Shown in pieces: positions 11,235 to 23,545 of a DNA stretch of 64,000 nucleotides. Origin of the DNA: Pyxicephalus adspersus (Eukaryota; Chordata; Amphibia; Anura; Pyxicephalidae); assembly GCF_032062135.1 (NCBI RefSeq), contig NC_092859.1, positions 22,811,913-22,875,912 on the forward strand. Reading direction: 5' to 3'. Position 1 is the first letter of the stretch. Every line of letters starts with the position of its first letter. A program made the translations under genes and the position numbers. The notes below the pieces were generated by a model. The model had not been told where the DNA came from and did not search any database. It saw only the letters and a list, made by a program, of their open reading frames with translations.

Positions 11235-11400
11235 GAAAAGGGGACTGAGGAAGTCCTTCCTCCTACTTGCAGCAGACTGACAACATCATGTTGGCCAAGA
11301 CCAGGTCACTGGATTTAATCTTTTAGTAATAAAAAGTGGAGCATTTAAAAAAATATATATTTTGCTGTAAGGAAAATGACTGCCAGGAAATTTCATGCAG
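11235..11400. repeat. Interspersed repeat family D, copy 2
   Basis: It shares GGGGACTGAGGAAGTCC, CTTGCAGCAGACTGA and AGTAATAAAAAGTGGAGC with 6325-6500. Confidence 0.6.
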
Positions 11401-13588
11401 ATTTATACATTTTCAGTTTGGAGGTGCACCTTTCTATTTCTCAGTGCTCTAATTGTGGAGTCTGTGGCCCCGGCATGCTCCTTGGTGCTTGGCTCAGCCA
11501 GACATTCATGTAAATGGTGTTTATGTTGAGAAAGTCGGTGCAACACACATAAACTGATGTTGTTGTCACTTTGGATTAGGCTCTCCTTATAGCGAGTGAG
11601 ACAAGTGGAGCAGGAGGCTGCCGGTGGCTCCATGAAAAATTCAGCTCAATGTGTTTAAACCCGTCATCTCTCTATTGTTCCTGACGGCGTGGTGGATTAA
11701 CCCTAACTGGTGCCAGCAGAGCACAGAGCCCATCTTCTCAACGAGTGCAAAGGCTCCCAACTCCATCTATTTCATAAAATGTAAGGAAGGAATCATAAAA
11801 AAGTGCACTGAACATTAAATAGAAGTTCATAAGTTGGTGCAAACAAAAATTTTTGTTTTGCTAACAGAAACAAAAAAAATTAATTTTTGGAGACAGAACT
11901 GGAAATTTCTATTCATGGGGAAAAGTTTGCATTTGTTAACCAAATAGTGAACTGTAAACTTACGAAGGAATATTATAGTTCCTTGCTGTAAACTGTTTTC
12001 CAAAGTGTAAGGCCCTTGTATAGCTCATGATTTTTGTGCATGAGTTGGCATGAGATTTTTGGTGAGGCTATCTGTCTTATGTTGTTTTTTCTTTGGCCCC
12101 CAGATGAACTTCTATGATTTCAGCTTATAAATCAAATATACAAAATTAATAAAACTGTTATCATCAATATTTTTGAAATGCACTGACAAGCACAATAAAA
12201 AATAACAAATAGAATAATTGCTCAGTGTTACATCTACATTTCAATTTATTGCTACCATGGCTTAATGGCAAATCAGGATTTGCAAACTGTAGCCCATAAA
12301 ACATATAAATCGCAAACAGAAATAAGGAACAATGTATAAAGTCAGGTGAGTCACAATAAATTACAGAATGGCTAACTTAATAATAAAATGAGCTCATGAA
12401 ACCATATTGTCGGTATGTTGGACTTGTCCAGTCACACAAGCGATTTTTGTAGCAGAGATTAATCCACAATTCACTAATGCAAACAATTAACAGCGATTTG
12501 TAGCAATTTCATCCTTCTCCATTAGAGATTTGTAGCTGAGCCTATGGAGTTAAACTAAGAGTTATTGTCCAATTTTGTCTTGGATGTAAAACGCTACGAA
12601 GATTCATTCCCCGAGCTTCAAATCAGTAACAAGTAGCACATTATTAAATAAAAGTATAGGAGGAATTGCTGCAAGTTATTCTCCCAAGTGGCATGGCTCT
12701 TGGAAGTAATTGAAGAGCTGACAATTTGTATAAGGAAACAATTGTTTTGTTTTATGGTTATTTTTGGCTTTGGCACATTTCCCCATGTCAATACCTGGCT
12801 TATCATCCCATGACTTGAAAACAAATTTCCAAAATTTTAAAACAAGATTTAGGGACATTTTAGACTTTCGGCTGACCTGCGATGAACAAGGGACAAATGA
12901 AGAAAGTAATTAGCGAGCAGGACTGAGTATTTCCTCTCCTCTTCCGTCATCATCATAACGTGATGTTTGTTACGAGTTCTGTGATTTTTAAATTTAGGTT
13001 AGGAGTATCCAGTTCCCTAAAATTCTCATTCTGAATCTCTCCAGTGTCTCACCAGTGCAGAGATAAATACCATAAGACTATAGACATCGTTCTTCCTGGG
13101 TCACACATTTTCCTAATCAGGAATGTTAATGTTGCGTTTTTCACTGTATAATGTATACTTGGTAGGTGACGGGGTTCAGTCACAGCCTCTGCCAGCCATT
13201 CACAGTTTGATGTCGTACTTTGCTCATTCAGCTGTTAATTTTGTCTAACTGCTCTGTTTCAGTTTATCCTAAAATTTAGACACAATGAAAACCTCAGTGC
13301 TGCCTGCTCTGCTCACAGATCTGTTTTACACCGCTCACCACCCCATTGGGGGCAAACCTGGACTATAGGTAGGGCGGTCTAGCCAGTTAGATGCAGTCTT
13401 GCCATGGGGTGCTGTTCAGAGTACTTATCCACTAATGCTGTTGATTGAATTCCAGTGTATCAATTATTTGGTTTTATAAAAACAAATAATGCTTATAATT
13501 TATCAATTACTAATTGGAGTCTTTTGGGAACAAGAACTGCAATTTGCTATTGCTGTGGCAATTGTAGTGTTAGAGTGTAAAGCTGTGC
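11401..13588. other. Unique-looking DNA; candidate conserved element near 11640-11770
   Basis: No recognised repeat and no credible frame. 11640-11770 is richer in GC than its surroundings. The rest is AT-rich. Confidence 0.35.
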
Positions 13589-13945
13589 TGTAAAGCAGTC
13601 ATCATCATCCTTATCATCGTCCTCATCATCATCCTCATCATCCCCCTCCTCATCATCGTCTTCATTCTCATTATCATGGTCGTCCTTATCATCCTCATCA
13701 TCATCCTAATGATCCACATCAGCATCTTCACCCTCATCACGATTATAATCATCTTCCTCCTCATCATCATCATCATCCTCACCATCATCTTTATCCTCAT
13801 TATCCTCATCATCATCTTCACCCTCATTATCATCATCGTCCTCATGATTATCTTCATCATTCTCATCATCATTATCATCGTCATCATCTTCATCCCCATG
13901 ATGCTCATCATCATCATCATCTTCATCACCCTCATCAATGTTCTC
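13589..13945. repeat. Degenerate TCA/CATCAT simple repeat
   Basis: About 350 bp built from TCA, TCC and ATC triplets. Because the period is three, both strands stay open: Met/Ile-rich and Asp/Glu-rich frames of 95 to 130 codons are artefacts of the repeat. Confidence 0.95.
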
Positions 13946-14899
13946 CGCTGTCACAGGTGCTGATTTTATAGGATTATTAATAAGTACATCATATATTAAA
14001 GCATTGAGCAGCACTGCTGCAGGTGGTACTACTTCCACTGCTTTGCTGTCAATGGGGCTGCTTTTTTTCTTGACCCAGGTAGCTAGGATGTTCATCAAGA
14101 CATCTTAACAATAACTTTCTCACTCCCCCCTAACATTATAGTATTTTCCCCAAATAATACACAGCATAAATTCTTGGAAAATGGCCGATATGGCCACTTT
14201 ATTGTAAACATAATGCAACATTTTTTCAATTCACACCAACACAATTTTAATAATTTAACCATAACTTCAAGATAACAAAATAACATTGACCCCCTAAACA
14301 CAAACATCTCAACACTGGATTAAATCTCCCTTACAGGTTGGAAGCCCTTGGAGGCACTGCTCACCACATCACACCATCTGGGGCCCACCCATCATCCCCT
14401 ATGTTCCAACCATATACCGGCTACAGAATGATAACACTACTATAACACTCCACCATAACCAGTCTAAGAGATCCCACACCTAAAAAGGTTCTCCTTCTAA
14501 CATACACACCCGCTCAGGGTGCCCTCCAAGAACCTAATCCGGGGTACCCTTTACTCACTACCCTCTTAGCCCCATAACACATACAGGGCAGACTGAAATT
14601 TTCTATTCTATAAATGCTCACCCCATTTCCTCTTTGCCCTTCTTTATGCCCTACTCACTCCACCCCCCCCCCCCTTTTTTCACATTCCCCCTATCCCCAT
14701 ACTGATCCTCCAATACCTAAACCCACTTCTCCTTTCTCTTAACCCCTCCTTTTCCATACACATCCCTAGCCCATGGTCATGCCAAACTTCTGATGACCTC
14801 CTCCCTCAGCATCTCCAGGCTTCTCTTTTTATTTTATGTTTCTCTTGTTGTCACAATCACTTTGTATCAAAGTTGGGAAAATAAAAGAAGTTGTATTGA
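13946..14899 (-). repeat. Possible degenerate copy of repeat family F
   Basis: C-rich, G-poor plus strand with a poly-C run at 14646. GGTCATGCCAAACTTC near 14775 resembles the GTCATGTAGGCCTTCCACC of the copies at 48143 and 62357. Membership is weak. Confidence 0.25.
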
Positions 14900-15456
14900 C
14901 TTCAACCAACCAATCATATGCTAGGAAAAGATTTTTTTTTTTTTTTTTTTTAGATTTTCTTGTAGACACTGGGTATTCTTTGCATTAATTACATAATGAT
15001 GATGGTCACATAGAGGACGATCTACAAACACTCCAACAACAAGCTAAGGTAAATATCCCTGTAAGGTAAGAGATCAGCCCAAATTCTTAATTCCATGTAG
15101 ATATTGACTTGGAAAAAGTCAGTATTTACATATGCTCTTCAGCCATTATTCAGGTAATCACTTGTCCATCACTTTGTGGGCTCAGTTTATCCATTTGAGA
15201 AGCACAGTGAGATCACTTTATTGATCGCTTTTATTTATTATAACAGAATATAAATTTGGAGAACGCAGCCGGTTTCTATGACGGATACGACTTGGTATAT
15301 CAAGTACACATACAGCCATGTGCTGAATAGAAATACATGTTAGAATGCCATTGTTCCCTCCAGATTTAGCTGCAGTTAACAAGTAATTATATAGATTGCT
15401 CACAAATAATCCAGGTGATGACAAGACAGATTATTTTAGGATAACGGCCTTGCCGA
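14900..15456. other. No gene seen
   Basis: A poly-T run lies at 14931-14951; the rest is unique-looking AT-rich sequence. Confidence 0.45.
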
Positions 15457-15678
15457 ATGGGAGGAGACGATGGAGGCAATGGAGCATCTCAGACAAGGAG
15501 GAAGAGAAGAGGACGCTGGATGCAGGTGTGCGAGACTGACACTAGCACCGTGTCACAACATCCAGCACTGCTGTCACCCCGCAGGAACAGACACCTGCAG
15601 CCACCCAGCGGAAACACAGACATTCCAAAGGACTCAGAAAAAGTTTCTGCCAAAGGCACAATGGATGATGTAACCAGG
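15457..15678 (+). CDS. Weak candidate first exon, unrecognised product
   Basis: An open frame starts at an ATG in reasonable context (GCCGAATGG), with an in-frame stop just upstream. It runs 74 codons and reaches CCAGGTAACT at 15675-15684, which could be a splice donor. The translated segment is hydrophilic, with basic TRRKRRGR and a Ser/Pro/Thr-rich middle. Base composition is more GC-rich than its neighbours. I do not recognise it and see no partner exon, so it may instead be an unusual non-coding block. Confidence 0.18.
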
Positions 15679-15784
15679 TAACTGAGATGCTGAGACAATT
15701 CATTGAAACGTTGGATATTGTAAGGAGAAGACTTAAATCAGCACCAAGTAACATTTTTATTTCCATGTATTAGGAGAATGGCTA

Positions 15785-18110
15785 ATATGCAAAGAGAGGG
15801 CTAATATGCAAGAGAGGGTTTGTCACATTGCAAGAGACTGTCATCATAATAAAAGAGAGTTCAGATGAGTGAAGGTGTCTGGATTCAGGGAATATTCTGA
15901 AAAGTTCAAGCAATATTTACCTTGCCAACCACACTATTAGGGTTCCCAGTGGGCAACCACTGGCTGGTGATTGTTAGGAGCAGTTCAAGTCATTGTGTAC
16001 CCTAACAACTGGTTGCCAGTTAACATTCACATTGCCGACTGCTTTGCCATTGGCATGGTTAACATTGGTGGGAGACTGCTGTCACTTATCACTGTCCATA
16101 TACAGATATACTTGTGCAAATGGCAGTAGTTTGAGCCCAATCTGCTAATGGATTGAATCTCCTACAAATTCCTACAAGAGAACTTCCATAATACAGGAGA
16201 CTACTGCTGTGTTACATAAGACTGCCATATTACACGTGTAATGTAATAAGAGACTGCAATATATAAAGTGAATTGGCTTGTTACAAAGAGACTGCTTATA
16301 GAAATAGTGTCATATTACAAAAAAGTGCTTCTGTGTTACAAGAGATTGCCATGTTACAAGTTAATACTACAGTGTTAAAACAGACTGCAATGTTACAAGA
16401 GACTTTCATATTACAAGTCAGTGCTACCATGTTTCAAGAGACTGCCATGTTACAGCAAACTGTCATTACAAGAAAACACAACCTTGTTATTAGAGACTGC
16501 CATGTTACAAGAAACTGTCATATTACAATACAGTGCTACCATGTTACAAGAGACTGNNNNNNNNNNNNNNNNNNNNNNNNNNNNNNNNNNNNNNNNNNNN
16601 NNNNNNNNNNNNNNNNNNNNNNNNNNNNNNNNNNNNNNNNNNNNNNNNNNNNNNNNNNNNNNNNNNNNNNNNNNNNNNNNNNNNNNNNNNNNNNNNNNNN
16701 NNNNNNNNNNNNNNNNNNNNNNNNNNNNNNNNNNNNNNNNNNNNNNNNNNNNNNNNNNNNNNNNNNNNNNNNNNNNNNNNNNNNNNNNNNNNNNNNNNNN
16801 NNNNNNNNNNNNNNNNNNNNNNNNNNNNNNNNNNNNNNNNNNNNNNNNNNNNNNNNNNNNNNNNNNNNNNNNNNNNNNNNNNNNNNNNNNNNNNNNNNNN
16901 NNNNNNNNNNNNNNNNNNNNNNNNNNNNNNNNNNNNNNNNNNNNNNNNNNNNNNNNNNNNNNNNNNNNNNNNNNNNNNNNNNNNNNNNNNNNNNNNNNNN
17001 NNNNNNNNNNNNNNNNNNNNNNNNNNNNNNNNNNNNNNNNNNNNNNNNNNNNNNNNNNNNNNNNNNNNNNNNNNNNNNNNNNNNNNNNNNNNNNNNNNNN
17101 NNNNNNNNNNNNNNNNNNNNNNNNNNNNNNNNNNNNNNNNNNNNNNNNNNNNNNNNNNNNNNNNNNNNNNNNNNNNNNNNNNNNNNNNNNNNNNNNNNNN
17201 NNNNNNNNNNNNNNNNNNNNNNNNNNNNNNNNNNNNNNNNNNNNNNNNNNNNNNNNNNNNNNNNNNNNNNNNNNNNNNNNNNNNNNNNNNNNNNNNNNNN
17301 NNNNNNNNNNNNNNNNNNNNNNNNNNNNNNNNNNNNNNNNNNNNNNNNNNNNNNNNNNNNNNNNNNNNNNNNNNNNNNNNNNNNNNNNNNNNNNNNNNNN
17401 NNNNNNNNNNNNNNNNNNNNNNNNNNNNNNNNNNNNNNNNNNNNNNNNNNNNNNNNNNNNNNNNNNNNNNNNNNNNNNNNNNNNNNNNNNNNNNNNNNNN
17501 NNNNNNNNNNNNNCATGTTACAAGAGACTGTCATATTACAATACAGTGCTACCATGTTACAAGAGACTGTCATATTACAAGACAGTACTACCATGTTACA
17601 AGAGACTGTCATATTACAAGACAGTACTACCATGTTACAAGAGACTGTCATAATACAAGACAGTACTACCATGTTACAAGAGACTGTCATGTTACAAAAG
17701 AGTGCTACAGTAATATAAAAGACTGCAATATTGCAAGAAAATGCTACCATATTAGTAGAGACTACCATGTTACATGAGCATGCTACCATGTTAGAAGAGA
17801 CTGCTATGTTGCCGTTGAGTTGTCAGGTTACAAGAATCTTCCATGCTGCCATGAGTGAAGGGATCGATGCCAAGTTCGGTAAACATTGTCATGTTGGGGT
17901 CTGCTGCTGTGCTTCACAAGACAGTATATATTGTAATAGAGAGCAGTCATGGAATGAGGATGCTATCAGGAGACTGCCACATGCTACAAGAGACTGCTAC
18001 AGGGAGAAATATATGTTACAAGGACTGTTGTGTTAGATGTCCCTGCCTTGCTGCAAGAGACTATTAAAGGCCACAGAAGTTTGCTGTCACAAGAGACTGC
18101 TGTGAAGTGA
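15785..18110. repeat. 39-bp minisatellite with large assembly gap
   Basis: The consensus is CATGTTACAAGAGACTGTC joined to ATATTACAAGACAGTACTAC, two related half-units. The array is regular at 17514-17700 and decays outward on both sides; 15900-16180 is poorly matched. A 957-bp N gap (16557-17513) sits in the core, so true length is unknown. The 39-bp period equals 13 codons, which explains frames of 410 to 481 codons on both strands. None is a gene. Confidence 0.92.
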
Positions 18111-19288
18111 TAACATATATATATTATGAACATCCATCAATTTTAATGTTGTAATTATAGAATCCCAATTCTGAACCAACACATTGCTGCAGCTATCAGG
18201 AGTCACCAGACTCCTGCAAAGTAGCAAAACCATGCCTGAGCCATATGGGTCCTGACAAAGGGGCAGAGGCTGGCTAGAAATGGGCACACACCTTCCTAAA
18301 GATAATGACTGGCATCGCCCCCATATTCCGTAGCATAAGGACTTATATTACATTTTTCATTATTGGATAATGCAGAATGGTTAGATTTCTAATATTGCCT
18401 CTTTCCTCACTACAGAGGTTTTCCTAAACTTCCTGTTTCAGTGTAGCCACAGGAAATAGGAGAAAATAACCCCAGACTGAGAGAAGATTCTCACTTCTTG
18501 GCCTCTGCAACAAAACAGCCCAACAAATTTGACTTTTAATCAAAGTTCACCTGCAAATGGCTTAGTACCAACATATGCTGGAGTGTTGCTGCTCTCAGCA
18601 ATGCCCAAGTGATCATAAACTTTTTTTAATGGGGTTACTGGCATGAAATTGGGGGCACAAAGAAGAAAACCCTAGATTGCATTTTCCAAATCCTCCATTT
18701 CAAACTTATTCCGGACGTCTCTAGCTGAGCCTTTCGGATTCATTTCCCTGAAATATCTCCACGTTTCCTTGCATAAAAACTTCTGCCAGTATCATTAAAT
18801 GGATCTGAGTTTTACGAAGTGCCTTAATGGCGGTCATTAGCCGGGCAGGCATGCCAGCGAGACTCGCATCAGCCTTTAGTGAATGACCTTGTGGTCCAAT
18901 GAATTGTGTCAGAGTGCCCGCTCCAGAGACAAGGAACAGACGTTAACGCCAGACCCCCGCTCCCAGGGCCAGCGCGCTAATGTCTTACGGGCTCCCAGAG
19001 ACCCTCCGGCCTTCTGTTGCCTTTCTCCTTAATAGCCGGGTGATAAAGCAGAATCAGCAATCGGACGCAGCGCTGACCATCTGCCCACCTCGCCTGGCAC
19101 ACAGCTAGAGATCGCTGCGTAGCTTCTCTGTGCCAGTGGCCCCGATAGGAGGGCAAAGTCACCGAACTCCGCAAAGATCTGCAAAAATATCTACGGCCTG
19201 TGCAAGTTTCTTATCAGTGTGTGTTAAAGTGCATCTGTCATCACATATATATTTACATGCTAAGCAGCACATGCTTAGTAATGGGTCA
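18111..19288. other. Unique block; candidate conserved element at 18690-19170
   Basis: 18690-19170 is GC-richer, non-repetitive and rich in CpG compared with the rest of the window. Short frames overlap on both strands, and none has splice support. Confidence 0.3.
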
Positions 19289-19565
19289 GGTATGTATTAC
19301 GTCTCACAGGGATCACACTACTCCCCCTGACAATGGCCACTTTTCTCTTCTGTGCCATCTTTGCTCTGGCATAATTCAGGATCATCATGATGACACAATC
19401 CTGTAAATCCTTGGCTATTATCACAAAGGCCTGACACAGATCAGTTACAATGTTGCAGTCTGGTAACTGGGGTAGAGGAGACTAAGGAAATGCTTCCTCC
19501 TGCCTGCAGCCAACTGATGACAACATCTCAACCTAGCCAATGTCACTGAAGGAAACCCAATTCAG
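19289..19565. repeat. Interspersed repeat family D/E, copy 3
   Basis: 19289-19400 (GTATGTATTAC, CTCCCCCTGAC, ATTCAGGATCA) matches 33232-33340. The adjacent 19475-19565 (GACTAAGGAAATGCTTCCTC, CTGCCTGCAGCC) matches family D. The arrangement suggests that D and E are two parts of one longer element. Confidence 0.6.
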
Positions 19566-20372
19566 CTTTGTATGATTTACAGTGGAGGCCCTGCCTGATG
19601 TATACAGTATTACTTATATTATATTTTTTTCTGTGGTACAAAATGTCAAAAAAGTAGGGTAGAATGGGACATTTACCTGGCACAAGGGGACATTTAAAGT
19701 CCATACATTCCCTAGAACTCTAAAACTATCCATAATCATCTAATCTCCTGCATTCATTTGAAGAATGTTCACCAATATTGCCAAAATTTTAATAGAATTG
19801 AAGACCTCTATTTGAATTTGAGGATTGGCTGTGTTGGGTGTCCACAGTTATTCATTATTGCCCTTATACGGAATTATACTTCAATAATGTCATGGAGGGC
19901 GGGGAGATTCTTAATTTAAATCCCTATTGGATGGCTGAGACACAGCAGTCCCTAGATAAATATCATGGCATTTATTAGCACCACCCATGACTAGTCAAAG
20001 CCACATCCTTTTACTAAAACCACGCCCCTTTTGTAAATCCTTCTAAAGGTTCTCGCTATGAAGACAATTCAGTACGATTCTCTTCCGTGATGCGTTATGA
20101 ATGAGCAGCTGTCTTCTAATCACCCAATTAGGATTCATAATTAAATATCATCAAATTAGGAAGCACTTGTTGCCCTAATTGCTGATTGTATTCCAGTAAT
20201 ATTATTAATGAGATGACTGTAGAGAAGAAAAACATCATTAATAAGAAACACATTACAACATAAATTAAACGCAGGTCCTTTGGCCTTAAAGGGATCAAAT
20301 CACCAAATTTTCGATTGAATTTGATGATTGAAAAGTATAACTTATCTTCATTTCCATACAAACATTGTCAAA
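19566..20372. other. No gene seen
   Basis: AT-rich; the minus-strand frame at 20128-20361 has a hydrophobic stretch but no further support. Confidence 0.4.
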
Positions 20373-21250
20373 AGTCTGCACTGGGGGGGTCTGTACTGAG
20401 GGTCTGCACTGGGGAGTCTGTAATGAGGGTCTGCATGGGACAGGGATGCTGTGGGGGGTAATGTGCATTTGAGGGGTCTGTACTTGGGAATTTTACTGGG
20501 AGTCTAAACAAGGGGTCTGTTTTGAGGGTCACTGGGGGGTTTTTTACTGGCGGGGTCTGTCATTGGAGACAGTATGTCTGCATTAGCTGCTCTGTATGGA
20601 AGGTCAGTACTGGAGGGGTTGAACTAGGGTCTGGTCACTGGAGGTCTTCAATGAGGTCATTGGAGGTCGGCACTGAGGCCTTTCACTGGAACGTTTATCC
20701 TGAGGCCTGCCTGTCTCTGGGGACCTGTACTGCGGCCTGTCACTGGGGATCTGTACTGAGGCCTGCCTGTCACTGGGGACCTGTACTGAGGCCTGCCTGT
20801 CACTGGGGGTTTGCACTGTGACGTGCCACTGGAGGGAAGTCTGTCCTGAGGCTTGTAACTGGGGGTCTGTTTTGAGGCCTGCCTGTCACTGGAGATCTGT
20901 ACTGCAGTCTGTCACTGGGCATCTGCACTTATGTTTGTCACTGGTGGTCTGTACTGAGGCCTGTCAATGGGGGGTCTACATGAGGAATGTCATTCGGTGT
21001 CTGTACTGAGGCCTGATTGTTAGTGGAGGTCTGCACTGAACCTTGTCACTGGGGGGTCTTTTCTGAGACTTGTCACTGGGGTCGGTCCCGGGGCCACTCA
21101 TTGGGTTCTGCACTGAGACTTGTCATTGGGGGTCTGCACTGAGACTTGTTACTGGGTTCTCCACTGAGGCTTGTCACGGGGGGTCTGTACCTGCATTTCC
21201 CTGGGGGGATCTGCAAAAAGTTTGAATAGGGGGTCTGCACTGGGCGTTTC
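20373..21250. repeat. G-rich minisatellite
   Basis: Variable units of roughly 20 to 45 bp built from CTGTACTGAGGCCTGCCTG and TCACTGGGGGTCTGCACTG. The plus strand is G-rich and C-poor. Open frames are repeat artefacts. Confidence 0.9.
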
Positions 21251-21686
21251 TTTATCTTCATTTAGGGTCTTTTTTTCGTGAGGCAAATGCCTCTGTTATG
21301 TTTTTTTTTTGGAAGGAGGGGCATCTTTTGATGTTTGTCATGGGCAGCAAGAAGTGCACAACTGGTACTGCCTAAAGCTAGTAATTTCATATCTCTTACT
21401 ATCCGCTCATCCCTATGAACTCACTATAAAGACTTTTTCACAGTACCTGAGATACACCTCTCAGAGGTCTTTAACAAAGTTCAGTATCTGAGCAGATATC
21501 AGGCAGATATCAAGATATTCTTCATTATTACATCATTACATCATTCATCAGTATTCATTATTATAAATATATTATATTCATTCATCATTACAGCAGATAT
21601 CAAGATATTCTTCATCATTACAGCAGTGCTCAACAATTGGAATGAGCTGAGTACATTTTTTTAGTCTTTATAGCTATGTATTTCTT
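21251..21686. other. Short duplications, no gene
   Basis: GCAGATATCAAGATATTCTT occurs twice (about 21502 and 21592). An inverted GAGGCAAATGCCTC lies near 21280. Confidence 0.5.
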
Positions 21687-21690
21687 TTAA

Positions 21691-22210
21691 AGCATACCTA
21701 AACTCAGAATTTTCGATTTATATAAAAGGGTAGACAAGTTTTTTATTTTAAAGTAAAAATTCTGTTTGTGTTTTTATAAGTGCAAAAAAAAGAGTACAGC
21801 ACCAGACCCTTAATTCTTGATCGCCTTGGGAATCAAGAATGAATGGGAGCGCAAAGCCTCCCGGGATACCTATCTCACGCATCCCAGGAGGCTCTTAGCT
21901 GCTCCTTCTGTGCATGCCCAAGCATCTTGGGAATGCGCAGAAGGAGCCCTTTCATCACATGCCCAGTGAGATCGGCAGTTTTTTCCCCAATCTACATCAC
22001 CCGATCTCCCGCCTGCGTCGAGTGACGTAGGAAAAAGAACCAGGAAGAAGAGAGGACAAGATGGCGGTGCCTCTCCCTCTGCAGGGACGGATACTGGGAT
22101 GAAGTAGGACCCGATGGAAGAAACCTCCCAACAGATCGACTGCTCTGCGGGATTGAAGGTATGTGTGATTTTTTTTGTTTTGGGTAGTTTTAGGTTTAAT
22201 GGGCACATCT
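21691..22210. mobile_element. TTAA-flanked MITE, copy 2
   Basis: Flanked by TTAA at 21687-21690 and 22211-22214. It shares ACCTAAACTCAGA, AGCCTCCCGGGATACCTA and GGACCCGATGGAAGA with copy 1. It retains a YY1-like AAGATGGCGGT (22058-22068) and a splice-donor-like AGGTATGT (22157-22164). The GCATGCGCAG motifs are decayed mostly by CpG loss. The minus-strand frame of 121 codons covering it is incidental. Confidence 0.85.
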
Positions 22211-22214
22211 TTAA

Positions 22215-23024
22215 TAGTCCAAATGCACGGATCATGTGACCAGATAACTAGTTAACAAGAAAAAAGTCTGGAGGAAAACGACTTTTGCCCCCCCAATCAC
22301 CATCCTGTTGGTTTTTCAAGGTGTAAGTAATCATTTTCACCTGTATTTTGGCTCATGCATCACAGTCGGGGAACGCATTGTGTGCCTGCTATTTCCGGAA
22401 AAATTCCCGCATCACAAAGTCTTTATTACCAGCTGGAATCGTCACTAAGATCGGAGCACGGGGGGCTCAGCGGTGCGTGTTTATTCAAGGCCGAAATAGC
22501 CGGCGTCTCCATGGTAACCCCAAAACGCTTCAGGTCTTGAATTAGTACTTGAGAAAACGCCTTATGTCAGTTGTTCTGACTCGCTGTACATTATCTCCAT
22601 GATAAACACTAATCACAATGACACCAGCTGAACCACGCATTGTGCATTGTCTGCGCACTCCGCGCTCCCACATTCAGCATTGTACTTTTCTCAGGGATAA
22701 TGGAGAAAAAACAAAGATTGGTAAAAAGCAAATAGACAATAGTGGGAAGTAGAAAACACCTGCGCTTAACGGTTGGTGTGCCAGGGCACAGAATTGTTGG
22801 GTGCATGGTTGCTTGAGATGGCAACGTTAGGCTTTAAAAGGGTGGACATGAAGAAAGGGGCAGCCGGGTAAATATTCAGTACACTGGAAAATGTTCGTTG
22901 GTTGAAGTTTCAGCAATAGAAAGGAATAACCTTTTTGGGTGATTTCAAAGCACCTAGGGGGGAATATTGCAATTCAGCTAAATCAGAACAGGAATTCCAC
23001 AATAAGGTGTTACGTTATCCTTTT
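22215..23024. other. Unique block; candidate conserved element at 22335-22700
   Basis: 22335-22700 is mixed in composition and non-repetitive. No splice-supported frame was found. Confidence 0.3.
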
Positions 23025-23545
23025 ATAATGGGTACAGCAAGTGTGCAGACCTGGGAACTGCAGAGATGGTGGGCACGCCTAATAATGGGCACAGCAGATG
23101 TGCAAACTCAAAAACTCAGCACAGGGTTGGTAGAAACCCTTCACAGTGGGCACAACAGGTGTGTAGACCCAGAACCCCTCATAATGGGCACAGCAGATAT
23201 GTGGACCCGGAAAATCAGCACAGGGAAGGAAGGAACCCCTCATAATGGGCACAGACCCCACAACTCAGATAGTAGGAACCCCTCATAATGGGCACGGCAG
23301 GTGTGTGGACCCAGAAACTCAGCACAGGGAAGGTAGGAACCCCTCATAAAGGGCACAGACCCCAAAACCCAGATAGTAGGAACCCCTCTTAATGGGCACG
23401 GCAGGTGTGTGGACCCAGAAACTCAGCACAGGGAAGGTAGGAACCCCTCATAATGGGCACAGACCCCAAAATTCAGATAGTAGGAACCCCTCATACAGGG
23501 CACAGCAGGTGTGTAGACCCAGAAACTCAGCACAGGAATGGTGCC
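23025..23545. repeat. Minisatellite with 104-bp higher-order unit
   Basis: Two alternating sub-units, both beginning AGGAACCCCTCATAATGGGC, one with GGTGTGTGGACCC and the other with ACAGACCCCAAAA. GGGCAC(A/G)GC anchors at 23291, 23395 and 23499 are exactly 104 bp apart. Earlier units at the left edge are less regular. Confidence 0.9.

Noticed and set aside
13570..14098. Met-rich, Ile-rich and Asp/Glu-rich frames
   Set aside because: All arise from the TCA-type simple repeat; three mutually exclusive frames are open at once.
16273..17789. Open frames of 410-481 codons on both strands
   Set aside because: They run through the 957-bp gap and the 39-bp tandem repeat, whose period is a multiple of three.
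21870..22235. Minus-strand frame of 121 codons
   Set aside because: Spans a TTAA MITE copy; not conserved in sister copies.
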